Positions 24,434-35,500 of a DNA stretch of 64,000 nt are shown one piece after another. The stretch covers positions 62,001-126,000 of the forward strand of contig JAFSOD010000001.1 in assembly GCA_017447165.1 (NCBI GenBank). The letters run 5' to 3'. A model generated the notes under the pieces. It was not told the DNA's origin. It did not search any database and was given only the letters and a program-made list of their open reading frames with translations. Source of the DNA: Bacilli bacterium (GTDB taxonomy: Bacteria > Bacillota_I > Bacilli_A > RFN20 > CAG-826). The position numbers and the translations under genes were made by a program. Position 1 is the first letter of the stretch. Each line of letters begins with the position of its first letter.

Positions 24434-25929
24434 TACGCTTTATGACCACCGATTTGTTCATTTCTTTCTCTGGTGGTTCCTCCTTCTTCAAAGTCTCTTC
24501 CTTTAAGAACCTTATTCTTACCGTATTTCTTTTTAATTGTATTAATTGTTTGCTGAAGCTTGTTTTCTTCTTCAAGTTTGGCCTTAACGACTTCTTTTTT
24601 CTTTTCTAACTCATCATAATCTATAAATAAACTAAGCTGTTCATAGCCTCTTTCAAACTTCTTAATTTCATTAATCTTAATTACTCTTGTGGCAACGATA
24701 TACATTCTTCTAACATGTAGCTTTTTATTCACTAATTTATCAAATAACGTGACGGAGGCCGCCTCAATTAGGCTAGTGGAGTTAGTAAATTGCCCAATAT
24801 TAATTGAGGAGTGGTTGCCTTTTGGAACGTCTCTTCCATACCAATCTTTATCTATAATGATATTATCTTGAGTTAGGTCTTTAACGTCATATCCAATTGA
24901 GATAGCGATTTGATCGGTCAATAACCCTTTAGCTGCCATATCTAAAGATAGAGATTCTGCCATCTCTTTAATGATGAGCAAAGCCTTGCCATATTCATAT
25001 GGTCCAGGGAGAACTTGACCAATTGATAAAGAGTTATTTTCAGGTTCATAAGATTTTATCTTATCCATAGTGGTTGGCTCATATCCCCAAGCATGGTCAA
25101 TTAATAACTCAGCGTTAATACCAAATTCTTCATATAAAACATCTTCGTTTACTAAAGATTGTCTAGCAATATCGCCCATAGTGAACAAACCTAGATTATA
25201 TAATCGTTTAGTTAAACCTCTACCTACTCTCCAGAAATCAGTTAAAGGAAGATGATCCCATAAGAGTTTTCTATAAGACATCTCATCTAGATAAGCGATT
25301 CTCACTCCGTCTTCGTTTTCTTTAGCATGTTTAGCTAAAATATCCATCGCTACTTTACATAGATAGAGATTATCTCCTACCCCTGCAGTAGCGGTAATAC
25401 CGGTTTTCTCATAAACTTCTTTAATTAACATCGAAGCGATTTGACTAGCGGTCTTTTTATAAGTCTTTAAATATTTAGTGACATCAATAAAGACCTCGTC
25501 TATCGAGTAGACGTGAATATCTTCACTATCAATGTATTTAAGATATATTCTATATATCTCAATGCTCTTTTCGATATATTTTGCCATCTGTGGCTGAGCG
25601 ATTACAAAGTCTAATTCTAATGATGGATTTCTTTTTAGTTGATCTTCATTAAAACTTTTAGCGATAAATTTATGATTAGGGGCTTTCTTGATTCTTTGAT
25701 AGTTAATTTTTTTAACTGCTTCTTTAGCCTCAAATAAGCGACATCTTCCTGGTAAACCATATGCTTTTAAAGAAGGAGATACCGCTAGACAGATAGTTTT
25801 ATCAGTTCTAGTAGGATCCGCAACTACTAAATGGGTCTTTAAAGGATCTAAATTTCTTTCTATACATTCGACGGACGCATAAAAAGATTTTAGGTCGATA
25901 GCGATATATTGATTCTTCATTTCAGGCAT
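24433..25929 (-). CDS. Y-family (UmuC/DinB-like) DNA polymerase
   Basis: A 498-residue lesion-bypass polymerase. The N-terminal metal site IDLKSFYASVEC, the second acidic motif YSIDEVFIDVT near residue 135 and a helix-hairpin-helix region (FWRVGRGLTKRLYNLGLFTMGDIA) are intact, followed by the little-finger domain. It resembles the Firmicutes UvrX/YqjW-like group more than housekeeping DinB. The start is ATG 25929, because TACAAT (25941-25936 on the minus strand) is 6 nt upstream, giving a leaderless mRNA. The longer in-frame start lies upstream of that box. Confidence 0.9.
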   Translation of the reverse strand: MPEMKNQYIAIDLKSFYASVECIERNLDPLKTHLVVADPTRTDKTICLAVSPSLKAYGLPGRCRLFEAKEAVKKINYQRIKKAPNHKFIAKSFNEDQLKRNPSLELDFVIAQPQMAKYIEKSIEIYRIYLKYIDSEDIHVYSIDEVFIDVTKYLKTYKKTASQIASMLIKEVYEKTGITATAGVGDNLYLCKVAMDILAKHAKENEDGVRIAYLDEMSYRKLLWDHLPLTDFWRVGRGLTKRLYNLGLFTMGDIARQSLVNEDVLYEEFGINAELLIDHAWGYEPTTMDKIKSYEPENNSLSIGQVLPGPYEYGKALLIIKEMAESLSLDMAAKGLLTDQIAISIGYDVKDLTQDNIIIDKDWYGRDVPKGNHSSINIGQFTNSTSLIEAASVTLFDKLVNKKLHVRRMYIVATRVIKINEIKKFERGYEQLSLFIDYDELEKKKEVVKAKLEEENKLQQTINTIKKKYGKNKVLKGRDFEEGGTTRERNEQIGGHKA

Positions 25930-25946
25930 ACAATCATTGTATAAAA

Positions 25947-25972
25947 AAATCACCTTCTTATGAAGATGATTT
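25947..25972 (-). terminator. Terminator between the SDR gene and the polymerase gene
   Basis: Minus strand ATCATCTTC - ATAA - GAAGGTGAT followed by TTTTTTT. It ends the upstream SDR transcript. The leaderless promoter of the polymerase gene begins directly after it. Confidence 0.8.
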
Positions 25973-25987
25973 TAATTATTTTAAATC

Positions 25988-26998
25988 TTATTTAAATGTG
26001 CCATCAGGATAGCAGCGGTGCATAGTCTTTTCAATGGACTCTTTTAAACCGCCTCTTCCAATATGAAGTTCTTCACAAACGCGGTCAATAACTTCTGGTT
26101 CGATACAGCTTGCTGTGTCACTACACATGATCTCTTTCATAATGAGTTTGAGATTTAAGCCTGGTTCGTTGCCTTGTTTCTTTTCGGCTTTAGCGACCAT
26201 ATTTCCACCCATAGCGCACATCCATTTAGCTGGGTGCCAAATCTTTCTTGGCTTTGGTAAGACTGCGCCTGTCATAGTGTTAAGCATAAAGTCAAAGGAT
26301 TGATTTTCATCGCCAACTGGATATCTTTCTCCATCTTTACCGTATTCAATCGCTCCAATTGCGGCTTCAGCGATATGTTCAACCGCTGTCATAGTGGTCT
26401 TTCCTTTAGGGAAGAAGATCTTCTTTTTGCCATATGCATATCTATCTAAGAAGACGTTCTTCCAAATTGGCATTCTTTCAGGCATCACTCCAAAGATATA
26501 TGGGAACTCAAGAACGACTACTTCCATCTTTTTCTTTTGTTCATTTAATAATTTTGCTTGTTCAACACGGCATCTAACATATGGGTGTTTTTCCGCTAAT
26601 TTGAGTTCTGGATTTCTTCTATCAAAATATGCAAAGTAGGAATTAAAGCAAACTGCTTTTTTAATTCCTGCTCTTTCAGCTGCTCTAAAGCATTTCGCGC
26701 ATTCTACAACTAATCTTCTATGAAAAAATTCATAGGCTGGTGCTTTAGGAGTTTCTCGATCATCTGGTCCAACAGAATAGATCATATAGTCATAACCCTT
26801 CATCATTTCTACTAATTTATCTTCATCAGTTTCAAATAAATCAGTGAATTGGACATTAACTTCTTTTGGATACCAACCTTCAAGATTAACATCATTTAAA
26901 GAAATGGAACCAACTTCATACCCTTTCTTTAAAGCAAGCATAGTGGTGTAGTAACCTAAAAAACCGGTTCCACCTAAAATCAATAATTTTTTAGACAT
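25988..26998 (-). CDS. NAD-dependent epimerase/dehydratase-like protein (extended SDR)
   Basis: A 336-residue protein with the N-terminal Rossmann motif GGTGFLG and the general course of extended short-chain dehydrogenases (YSVGPDD after strand 4, FEFPYIFGVMP-like segment in the second half). The usual catalytic YxxxK is not obvious; PYVRCRVEQAK may take its place, so activity is uncertain. Its substrate cannot be named. A strong AGGGGGG lies 6 nt before the ATG. It is separated from the polymerase gene by a terminator. Confidence 0.7.
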   Translation of the reverse strand: MSKKLLILGGTGFLGYYTTMLALKKGYEVGSISLNDVNLEGWYPKEVNVQFTDLFETDEDKLVEMMKGYDYMIYSVGPDDRETPKAPAYEFFHRRLVVECAKCFRAAERAGIKKAVCFNSYFAYFDRRNPELKLAEKHPYVRCRVEQAKLLNEQKKKMEVVVLEFPYIFGVMPERMPIWKNVFLDRYAYGKKKIFFPKGKTTMTAVEHIAEAAIGAIEYGKDGERYPVGDENQSFDFMLNTMTGAVLPKPRKIWHPAKWMCAMGGNMVAKAEKKQGNEPGLNLKLIMKEIMCSDTASCIEPEVIDRVCEELHIGRGGLKESIEKTMHRCYPDGTFK

Positions 26999-27105
26999 AA
27001 TTGCCCCCCTAATTTTTTTGAATTATTTATCTAGGAAATAATATATCACATTTACTTTAGTGGATACAGATATAACAAAATCAAATGAGTTAAACGGTGA
27101 CTTTT

Positions 27106-29256
27106 TTATAGATATAAGGTGATAATGCTGTGCTTATCGATGTATTTATATTCTTGTTTTTTGGTGAATTGTTTAACTAATAATATGCCATATCCACCAG
27201 GGTTATCATCTGGTTGATTTTTAACCTTATGATTCACAAATGGATCATAATCGTCTCCATTAGAAGTAATTGTGATTTTTAATTTATTATTTAGGTATTC
27301 AAAATCTAGATTAATTTGTAAATCTTCTCTTTTTTCGTAGGAGATTAAATTATTTAAAAGTTCATCTAAAACAATGCCAACACGAGCTTTTGTTTCTTCG
27401 TTTAAATAGGAGAAAGTAGCCAAGAATTTTTCAGTTGCATCCTCGATTATTTTATAGTCTTTTTGATCATAATTAATATTTAGCTTGTTATCGCCTTTTC
27501 TAATTGAAATCATTGTAATATCGTCAAATTGCTGTTCTTTTCCGATAAATTCGTTATGTTTTTCATTGATCACTTTGAATAACTCTTCTAATGATAAGTC
27601 ATTATTAGATGATAATAATTCTTCTATACGAGTGTAGCCAAATTCTTCTTTAGATTTATTGATTGATTCATTTAATCCATCAGTGAACATAAATAAGGTA
27701 TCTTCATCTTTAAACTTAATAGATTCTTCCTTGTAATTAAAGCCTTCAACTTCGCCGATAACAAAGTTAGAAGTACCTTCAATTTTATTAACCTTCTTAT
27801 TTGAGAATACATATGGCTTTTCATGACCGCAATTGATGTATCTCATTTCTTGTTTTGCTAAGTCGATGACACCGATAAAGGCAGTAACAAATAAGTTCTC
27901 ACTGTTGTTATTAACTAAGATGTTATTGGCTTTATAAATAGCGGCTTCTAAATTATCATTGGCTAAGATTTCATTTTTAATAATTGCTTTGCTTCTCATC
28001 ATAAATAATGAAGCAGGTATTCCCTTACCAGAAACATCAGCGATTAACACTACGAATCTATTTTCATCTAAATAGAAGTAGTCGTAGAAATCTCCCCCAA
28101 CTTCTTTAGCAGCTTTCATATATGCTCTTAAAGAAACTTTTTCATCTTTATATACAAATGGTGGAAGTGCTTCTAGCTGGATTTTACTAGCAACTTCTAG
28201 TTCAGCGTTCATTCTTTCTTTTTCTTTTGCTTCTTTATGAACTAATTCGGAATAGTTATAAACCGCAGTTTGTAAAACATTTAATGAAGTAGCTAGATCT
28301 GCCATCTCATCTCTAGAACGAACCTTGATATTTATTGGTTCCTTTAAGGAATTCTTTTCTAATTTATAAGAGATATCTTTGGAAACTTTAGATAATTTAT
28401 TGATGTTTCTCACAAATAAGAAATAGGAAAGTAAAGCATAAATTAAAACAATAAAGATTGCGGTGATACTGATAATAATTGATTCTGTTCTTATAACCGC
28501 TCTTACGCCTGCTATAACAGAAGAATCATCATATTCAATAAAGATTTTAGCGACTTCTTGTGTTTGTGCTTCATCCTCATAAATAGTAATTAAACGAGTG
28601 GTTTTACCGAAAATATAATAACCATAATAGCCTTCGCCGTCTTTAGTTATTCTATCAGTGTCTTTAATAAGATAATCAGTTCCGGCAATTTGATAATATG
28701 GATGAGATTCATCTGTTAACAAAGATGCTTGTCGATTATCGCCTAAAAAGATTAAGTAATTATCTTTTTCAAACGCCGCATAAACAGCGACAGAATTAGA
28801 TGTTGTTTGGGCGCTAGTTAAAGCTGATAACAAAGTAAAATATTTGCCTTGGAATTTAGCTTTAGGAAGCGACAGACTTGGGGAGCCGTTATCAAAGATA
28901 AAACTACTTTCATTTCGATAATACGATTCAAAGGCAATAAAATCGTTATGAAAATGATCCCCAGTTAAGGTATATTGTTCACCTGCTGCTTTTCTTGCTT
29001 CATATCCTCTATCGGTAGAATCGGTGCCATTTAAAACATAATCGACGATATCAGATAAATTAGTGACATAGTCAGCTGTACTATAATAATCTTTTAGATA
29101 ATCAATTGAGTTATCAATATTATCGACATAAGTTTGTCGAGCGATTTTTATTTGGTTGTTATAACTAACTAAAATTGATACTCCAGACGCCACAAAAGAG
29201 ACAAGTATCCCTGCCAAAATAACTTTTAAAAGAATTGGGAACTTGATCTTTTTCAT
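27106..29256 (-). CDS. Membrane sensor SpoIIE-type phosphatase fused to an anti-sigma-like ATPase
   Basis: A 716-residue protein. Transmembrane helices at about residues 8-28 and 262-285 flank an extracellular sensor domain, then HAMP (about 290-345), a coiled linker, and a SpoIIE/PP2C phosphatase (about 375-570; GGDFYDYF, DVSGKGIPAS, FTDGLNES and FDDITM give the metal aspartates). A HATPase_c domain follows (about 585-716; N-box DELLNNLI, G-box GYGILLVK) of the RsbW/SpoIIAB type. Such proteins dephosphorylate and rephosphorylate a STAS antagonist. The STAS gene lies 7 nt upstream. Confidence 0.88.
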   Translation of the reverse strand: MKKIKFPILLKVILAGILVSFVASGVSILVSYNNQIKIARQTYVDNIDNSIDYLKDYYSTADYVTNLSDIVDYVLNGTDSTDRGYEARKAAGEQYTLTGDHFHNDFIAFESYYRNESSFIFDNGSPSLSLPKAKFQGKYFTLLSALTSAQTTSNSVAVYAAFEKDNYLIFLGDNRQASLLTDESHPYYQIAGTDYLIKDTDRITKDGEGYYGYYIFGKTTRLITIYEDEAQTQEVAKIFIEYDDSSVIAGVRAVIRTESIIISITAIFIVLIYALLSYFLFVRNINKLSKVSKDISYKLEKNSLKEPINIKVRSRDEMADLATSLNVLQTAVYNYSELVHKEAKEKERMNAELEVASKIQLEALPPFVYKDEKVSLRAYMKAAKEVGGDFYDYFYLDENRFVVLIADVSGKGIPASLFMMRSKAIIKNEILANDNLEAAIYKANNILVNNNSENLFVTAFIGVIDLAKQEMRYINCGHEKPYVFSNKKVNKIEGTSNFVIGEVEGFNYKEESIKFKDEDTLFMFTDGLNESINKSKEEFGYTRIEELLSSNNDLSLEELFKVINEKHNEFIGKEQQFDDITMISIRKGDNKLNINYDQKDYKIIEDATEKFLATFSYLNEETKARVGIVLDELLNNLISYEKREDLQINLDFEYLNNKLKITITSNGDDYDPFVNHKVKNQPDDNPGGYGILLVKQFTKKQEYKYIDKHSIITLYL

Positions 29257-29263
29257 ATCGTCC

Positions 29264-29560
29264 TTATTTAACGGTTAAAACGTTGTTAAATCCGGTGACT
29301 CTAAAGACTTCTTTACAGACATCGTTTAAAGAGCGGATTTCTAATTTCTTCTTTTGACTATTTAAAGTCTTGTTTAATGAAATTAATAATCTAAGTCCTG
29401 CTGAAGAAATATATTCCGTTTCGGACATATCAAAGATGACTAAATCTTCTTTAATTTCTTCACTATCAATCTTCTTTTGTAAATCTAAAGAAGAAACAGT
29501 GTCGAGTCGTCCAGAAAATTTAATGACCATTTCTGAACCATGAGTAATTTTAATTTCCAT
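29264..29560 (-). CDS. STAS-domain anti-sigma factor antagonist (RsbV/SpoIIAA-like)
   Basis: A 98-residue single STAS domain. YISSAGLRLL around residue 52 carries the conserved serine that is phosphorylated by RsbW-type kinases and dephosphorylated by SpoIIE-type phosphatases. It lies between the peptide synthetase gene (11 nt gap) and the phosphatase gene (7 nt gap), both within one operon. AAGGAG precedes the ATG. Its regulatory target is not visible in the window; no sigma factor gene is nearby. Confidence 0.9.
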   Translation of the reverse strand: MEIKITHGSEMVIKFSGRLDTVSSLDLQKKIDSEEIKEDLVIFDMSETEYISSAGLRLLISLNKTLNSQKKKLEIRSLNDVCKEVFRVTGFNNVLTVK

Positions 29561-29571
29561 AGTTTTTCTCC

Positions 29572-32500
29572 TTAAATGTCGTCTCTATCAAAGAAACCTA
29601 ATGAATCTAATTGTTTAATTGCTCTAATTAAGTATTCAAAGTCGGTAATTGGCCAACGATACCCTAGGCGATATAAAGCTTTAATCGTATAGGTTGCATC
29701 ACCTTGAATAAATTCATGAGATAAGTTATCACTTGATGAATAATTGAGAAGTGATGACACTATCATACTCTTTTTTTCATCTCCCATCGCTTCTTTTATT
29801 GAAGCTTGGAATTCTTCGTCGCTCACTTTATCCATGTGCATGCCCGCTAAAGACATCGCGTCAATCACATCACCCATTTGTACTAAGTGGGAATTAAATG
29901 AGTGGAAGACGGTGAATTTAGATGGGGCTGTAGCGAATAATAAGATAGTTTTGGCTACTTCATCAATTGGCGAGAAGTCAATTAATGTATCTAAAGCAGA
30001 GACTGGGAACTTCTCTAATACCTTATAACCCTTAAGGTTACGCATGAAGTTATTGGTAATACTATTGATTTGGAATTCTCCATCCGATTGTCTAGACATT
30101 AAGTTACCAACACGGATAATCTTTGCATCTAAATTATCTTTTTCAATAGCATCTAAGATTGCCTCTTCGGCCTTGAATTTACTATTAGCGTATTTATTAG
30201 ATAAATCTTGACCAAAATATAATTGATTCTCTTTCATTAAGAAGTTGCTTGGGAATTTATGGTCAATATTTTCTCCGGCAACAGAAATAGTGGAGACATG
30301 TACGAGTCTAGCTTTACGCACTTTAGCGACTTCAATTAAGTTGATCACGCCTCCGACATTAACGCGTTCAATGCTGTCGTCATTAGCGAAATGTTTGACG
30401 ATTGCCGCTGCATTAACAATGGTATCAAACTCATAATCTTTTAATTCGTCTAATAAATTATTAGAAGTAATATCAGCGTTAACAACTTTGACATATTTAT
30501 CAAATTCTTCATCAAGTGGAGAATCAAAATAATACATCAATAATCCTTTCATTCTTTGAACTGGATCCATGTCTTTTGCTCTTACTAGGATGACCATTTC
30601 ACGCTTTTGGTCAAGGAGTTCTTTAAAGAGGTGAATTCCTAAGAAACCGGTCGCTCCTGCTAAAAGAACTTTTCCCAAATCTCTTTCCGCTTTGATTTCA
30701 TCAACATAAGCAATGTCATTATATTTTAATGATTCTCTTTCGATATCTTTTTCTAATGATTTATCTTCGCTTGCTGTAGTAGTCTTTTCTCCCGAGGCAT
30801 TAGATTTAATAAATTCAGAAAGATCTCTAGGAGAAGGATGAGCAAAGATATCTTGATATGAAATCTGATATCCATTATTTAAAGCAAAGATAACTACTTT
30901 AGCCGCAGTTAAAGAAGTGCCACCAATTTCAAAGAAGCTATCAGTCGCGCTTACTTTCTCTACACCTAAAATCTCTTTATAGGCATCAGCAAAGGCCTTT
31001 TCAACTTCATTAGAGGCTTCGACAAATTCTTTACCTTCATCAGTAAATGTTGGAGCAGGCAAGGCTTTTTTATTCACTTTTTGATTTTGGTTAAGTGGAA
31101 TAGAGTCGATTTGCATGATGCTAGCAGGGACCATATAGGCTGGTTTATTCTCTTTAATGTGCTTTTTCAAATCGTTAATGTCGATTTTCTTATCACTAGT
31201 GAAATAGGCTGCTAGGAATTTTCCACCCGCTTCTAAATCAAATGCTTGAACAGTGGCATCTTTAATACCAGCATATGATCTAATCGCCATTTCAACTTCA
31301 CCAAGTTCGATACGGAAACCGCGGATTTTCACTTGCCCATCGTTTCTACCGATAAAATCGATAGAGCCGTCTTTTAGTCTTCTGACGATATCTCCAGTAC
31401 GATAGACTCGTTCATACCCTTCTATAGAACTAAATGGGTTTTTAATAAATGTTTGTTCGGTCTTTTCTTTTAAATTTAAATAACCAAGTCCAACACCTAG
31501 TCCGCTAATCCATAGTTCACCAAGAGCCCCATTAGGGACTTGTTGGCCCTTATTGTCCACAACATATAACTTATAGTTATCTAATGGTTTACCAATTGGA
31601 ATACGGTGATAGAGCTTGTCCACTAAATAAGTAGTGGAGAAGATTGTACATTCGGTTGGTCCATACCCGTTATATAATTCATATCCTTTAGGAGGATCAA
31701 GTGGAGTAAGTTTTTCTCCTCCAACTGATAAATATTTTAAAGTTGATTCATATCCTTCAGCAGCGAATAAACGTCCCACTTGAGTGGTCATAAATGAATG
31801 AGTGACATGATTATCGCTAAAATATTTAGCAAGTTGGTCTAAATTCATTCTTAATTCATCTGGTACGACGCATACAGCAGCACCTGTGGTTAAAGCCGGA
31901 TACATATCCATCATACAGGCATCAAAACCAAATCCTGCATAAGCGGAAACTACGCCTTCATCAGTAAGTTTATAGAACCTACGATACCAGTGAGCGAAGT
32001 TGACTAAGTTGAGATGCTTTAACATCACTCCCTTAGGAGTACCAGTAGTGCCAGAAGTGTATAAAAGAATAAATAGACTATCTTTATCTGGACCAGTTAG
32101 TTTCACTTCTTTTTCTTTTAACTGTTTAATTTCATTAATTCCTAGTACTGGTAATTTACAGCCCGGGATTTTATTTAATAAATCTTTTTCCGCGATTAAA
32201 TATTTCGCGTTTGCATCTTTAATCATGAATAAGAGTCTATCTTCTGGATAAGAACAATCTAAAGGCTGATATGCCGCTCCAGTTTTTAAGACACCTAAAG
32301 CAGTTATTGGCATATATTCGCTTCGAGAAATTAATATGGAAACGACATCACCTTTTTTAATGCCTTTACTAGCTAAATAATAGGCAATTTGATCACTTAA
32401 CTTATCAACTTCTTGATAGGTGTATTTATTTTCTTTAAAGATAACCGCTAAATTGTTTGGATATTTTTTAGCTGCATTTTTAAATTCGGTGACGATATCA

Positions 32501-35500
32501 TCTTTAACAATCTCTACTTCAGTCGCGTTATATTTATCGATTTCTTTATAGTCTATTTTATCTAATAAAGGTATATCGCTGATATCGCTATTTTTGATTA
32601 ATGAATTAAATACACGAGTCACGCTAGTGATGAATGATCTCATTGACCATTCTTCATAAATATTAGCGTTATATTCCACTAATAAATTAAATCCTTCATC
32701 AGTGTCATTAACCGCGATTAATAATCCGGCTTTTGCTTCGTTATTTGGTAGTAAGACCGCTTTTTTAATATCGTATTCACCAAGTTTAAGATTTTGAGAA
32801 ATCTTTCCTTCATAAACAAATAAGATATCGGTTCTCACTCCAAAATCATGAGCGATTTCCATAAAGGAGTATAAATCATGGGCCATATTTTGTTGGATTT
32901 GTTGGCCAACGGTTTTTATATAATCTATTGCATTAGTTGCTTTAAACGGCTCAACGACCACTGGGAAAGTATGGACAAACATACCAACACTTTTTTCCAC
33001 TCTGGTGTCGCTTCTGCCGTTATAAACAGTAGTGAACAAAGCATCTTCTCTATTTAGATATTTCGCTAAAGCGTAACCTAAAGAAGAGATCCATAAGCCG
33101 TTAATCGTGAGTTTATTTTCAATAATAAATTTATCAACAGACTTACGGTCAACTTTGAAACTATATTCAAATGATTTTTTACCAGCGTCTGTTAATTTAA
33201 CATCGTTGACTAATCCTGAATCAGTATCTCTACCATCTAATAAATTAGAATAATATTCTTTAGCCTCGTTATAGGTTTCGCTTTCTCTTAATTTAGCTTC
33301 ATCTAAAGCAAGTTCATATTCTGTATAATTTTCTTTAGATATCTTTTCGCCTTTATAGACTTTATTTAAATCTTGATATAAAGCATCAAGAGATTCCCCG
33401 TCAAAAGCAATATGATGAGCGTCAAATAAGAATTGATATTGATTATTATTTTCAATAATATAAGCACGATATAAAGGTTCATTTAATAAATCAAATGGTG
33501 TGACTAAACTATAAACACCTTCTTTTAAGTCTTTTAATTTAACGTTAGTAACTTTTACTTCTAGTTCATCATTTCTTTCCACCATAAAATTATTATCTTT
33601 ATCGGAAATGATTCTTGCTTTTAAATATGGATGCGCGTCCACTGACTTTTTAAAGGCTTCTATAAATTTTTTGATATCAGTTTCTTTAGGCAAATCAATA
33701 ACAAAAGGAATGTTATAGATAGTTTTATCAGGATGGGCTAAAACTTCAGTTAAAATGCCTTTTTGATTCATAGTCAAAGGATAATATTTTTGAATTTCAT
33801 AGGTCTCATCTACTGATTTTGCTCCTAGGAATTCAGCGATTTGTCTAATCGAAGGATATTTAACTAAATCGTTGACTCTCACTGTCTTATTTAAAGTAGT
33901 GGATAAAAGGGAGGCAAACTGCATCGCACTTAATGATGTTAAGCCGATATTGTTAAAATCATCAGTGACTCCAAATTCTTCATAACCCAATATCTTTTTT
34001 AAGATGTCATAAATCTTTTGTTCATCTTCATTAGCAGGGGCAACGACTTCTAAAGATTTATTTTCTGGTTCCGGAAGAGCTTTACGGTCAATTTTACCTC
34101 CTGGAGTAAGAGGCATATTATCTAATTTAATATAAATATTAGGGACCATATATTCTGTAAGGCTACTAGCCATATGGGCATTTAAGTCTTTTTCAGAAAT
34201 TTCCTTTTCACTTACGTAATATAAGACTAATAATTTATTTTTCACTAAAGCGATAGATTGAGTAATACCAGGATAATTAGAAGCGACATTTTCAATCTCT
34301 CCGAGCTCGATTCTAAATCCTCTTAATTTCACTTGGAAATCAATTCTTCCACAGTATTCCAAAACCCCTTCTGAGTTATATTTTGCTAAGTCGCCAGTTT
34401 TATACATCTTGTGGCCTTTTAAGAATTTACAAGGAATAAATCTTTCTTTATTTAATTCTTCGCGGTGATAGTACCCTTCACTTAATTGAGGTCCCGCGAG
34501 AGTAATTTCTCCAACCATACCTGAAGGTAAGAGATTACCGTTATAATCACAGATAAAGGAATAGGTGTTTTTCACGGCTTTACCAATTGGAACATCTTTA
34601 TCGCTAGATTGATCCACTATTTGATAAGATGATTCGACAGTGAATTCTGTTGGTCCATAGCCGTTATAAATTTTGACTTTAGTTTTCGCTACTTGGAGGA
34701 ATTTTTCTCCGCCGATAACGATAAATTTAAGTGGCACATCTGGATGTAAATTAATCATCGACATACCAATTTGTGTGGACATACAAGTGTTAGTAATTTT
34801 GTGTTCGACAATATATTGATAAGTTAAATCTAAATCTTTTCTAACCACTTCATCAAAGAGATGGACTGAGGCTCCTATCGCTAGTGGAGTATAAATATCA
34901 ATTACCGAAGCATCAAAAGAGAAACTAGCGTGCTCCGCGTGAATTGCGTTTTCATCTAAATCAAAATCCTTGATTTGCCAGGCTAAAAAGTTAAAAAGGG
35001 CGCTATGATTGATAACTACACCTTTAGGTTTTCCGGTTGATCCAGAAGTATAAATCATATAGGCGTGAGTAGTAGGAGTCGCTAAGTTAATTGGAGAATC
35101 ATCTTTCTCACTATCAATAATTTTTCTTAATAAATCATCATCTAAAGTGACTTTTGCCTCAGAGTCGCTAATCATGTATTCCACACGATCTTCAGGATAA
35201 GCTGGATCAACTGGTACATATCCTGCACCTGCTTTTTGAGCGCCGATAAATCCCGCAAAGAATTCTTTGATACGATTGACTTTTAAAACGACAAAGTCGC
35301 CTTGTTTTACTTTATGAGAAACAAGATAATGAGCAACTTTATTTGATGCTTTATCTAATTCTTCATAGGTATAAGAACTCTTAGAATCAAATACGACCTC
35401 TTTATTTTTATGAGCTTTAACTTGTTTTAAGAACAAATCGACAAAAGTTAATTTTTTATCATAAGGTAAATCTCCTCCATAGGAGGCTTTGATGATTTCT

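Noticed and set aside
28441-29256. SpoIIE itself, implying sporulation
   Set aside because: The protein has two membrane helices, HAMP and an ATPase domain, unlike SpoIIE with its ten-helix membrane part. It is a generic RsbU/SpoIIE-type phosphatase and no sporulation gene is nearby.
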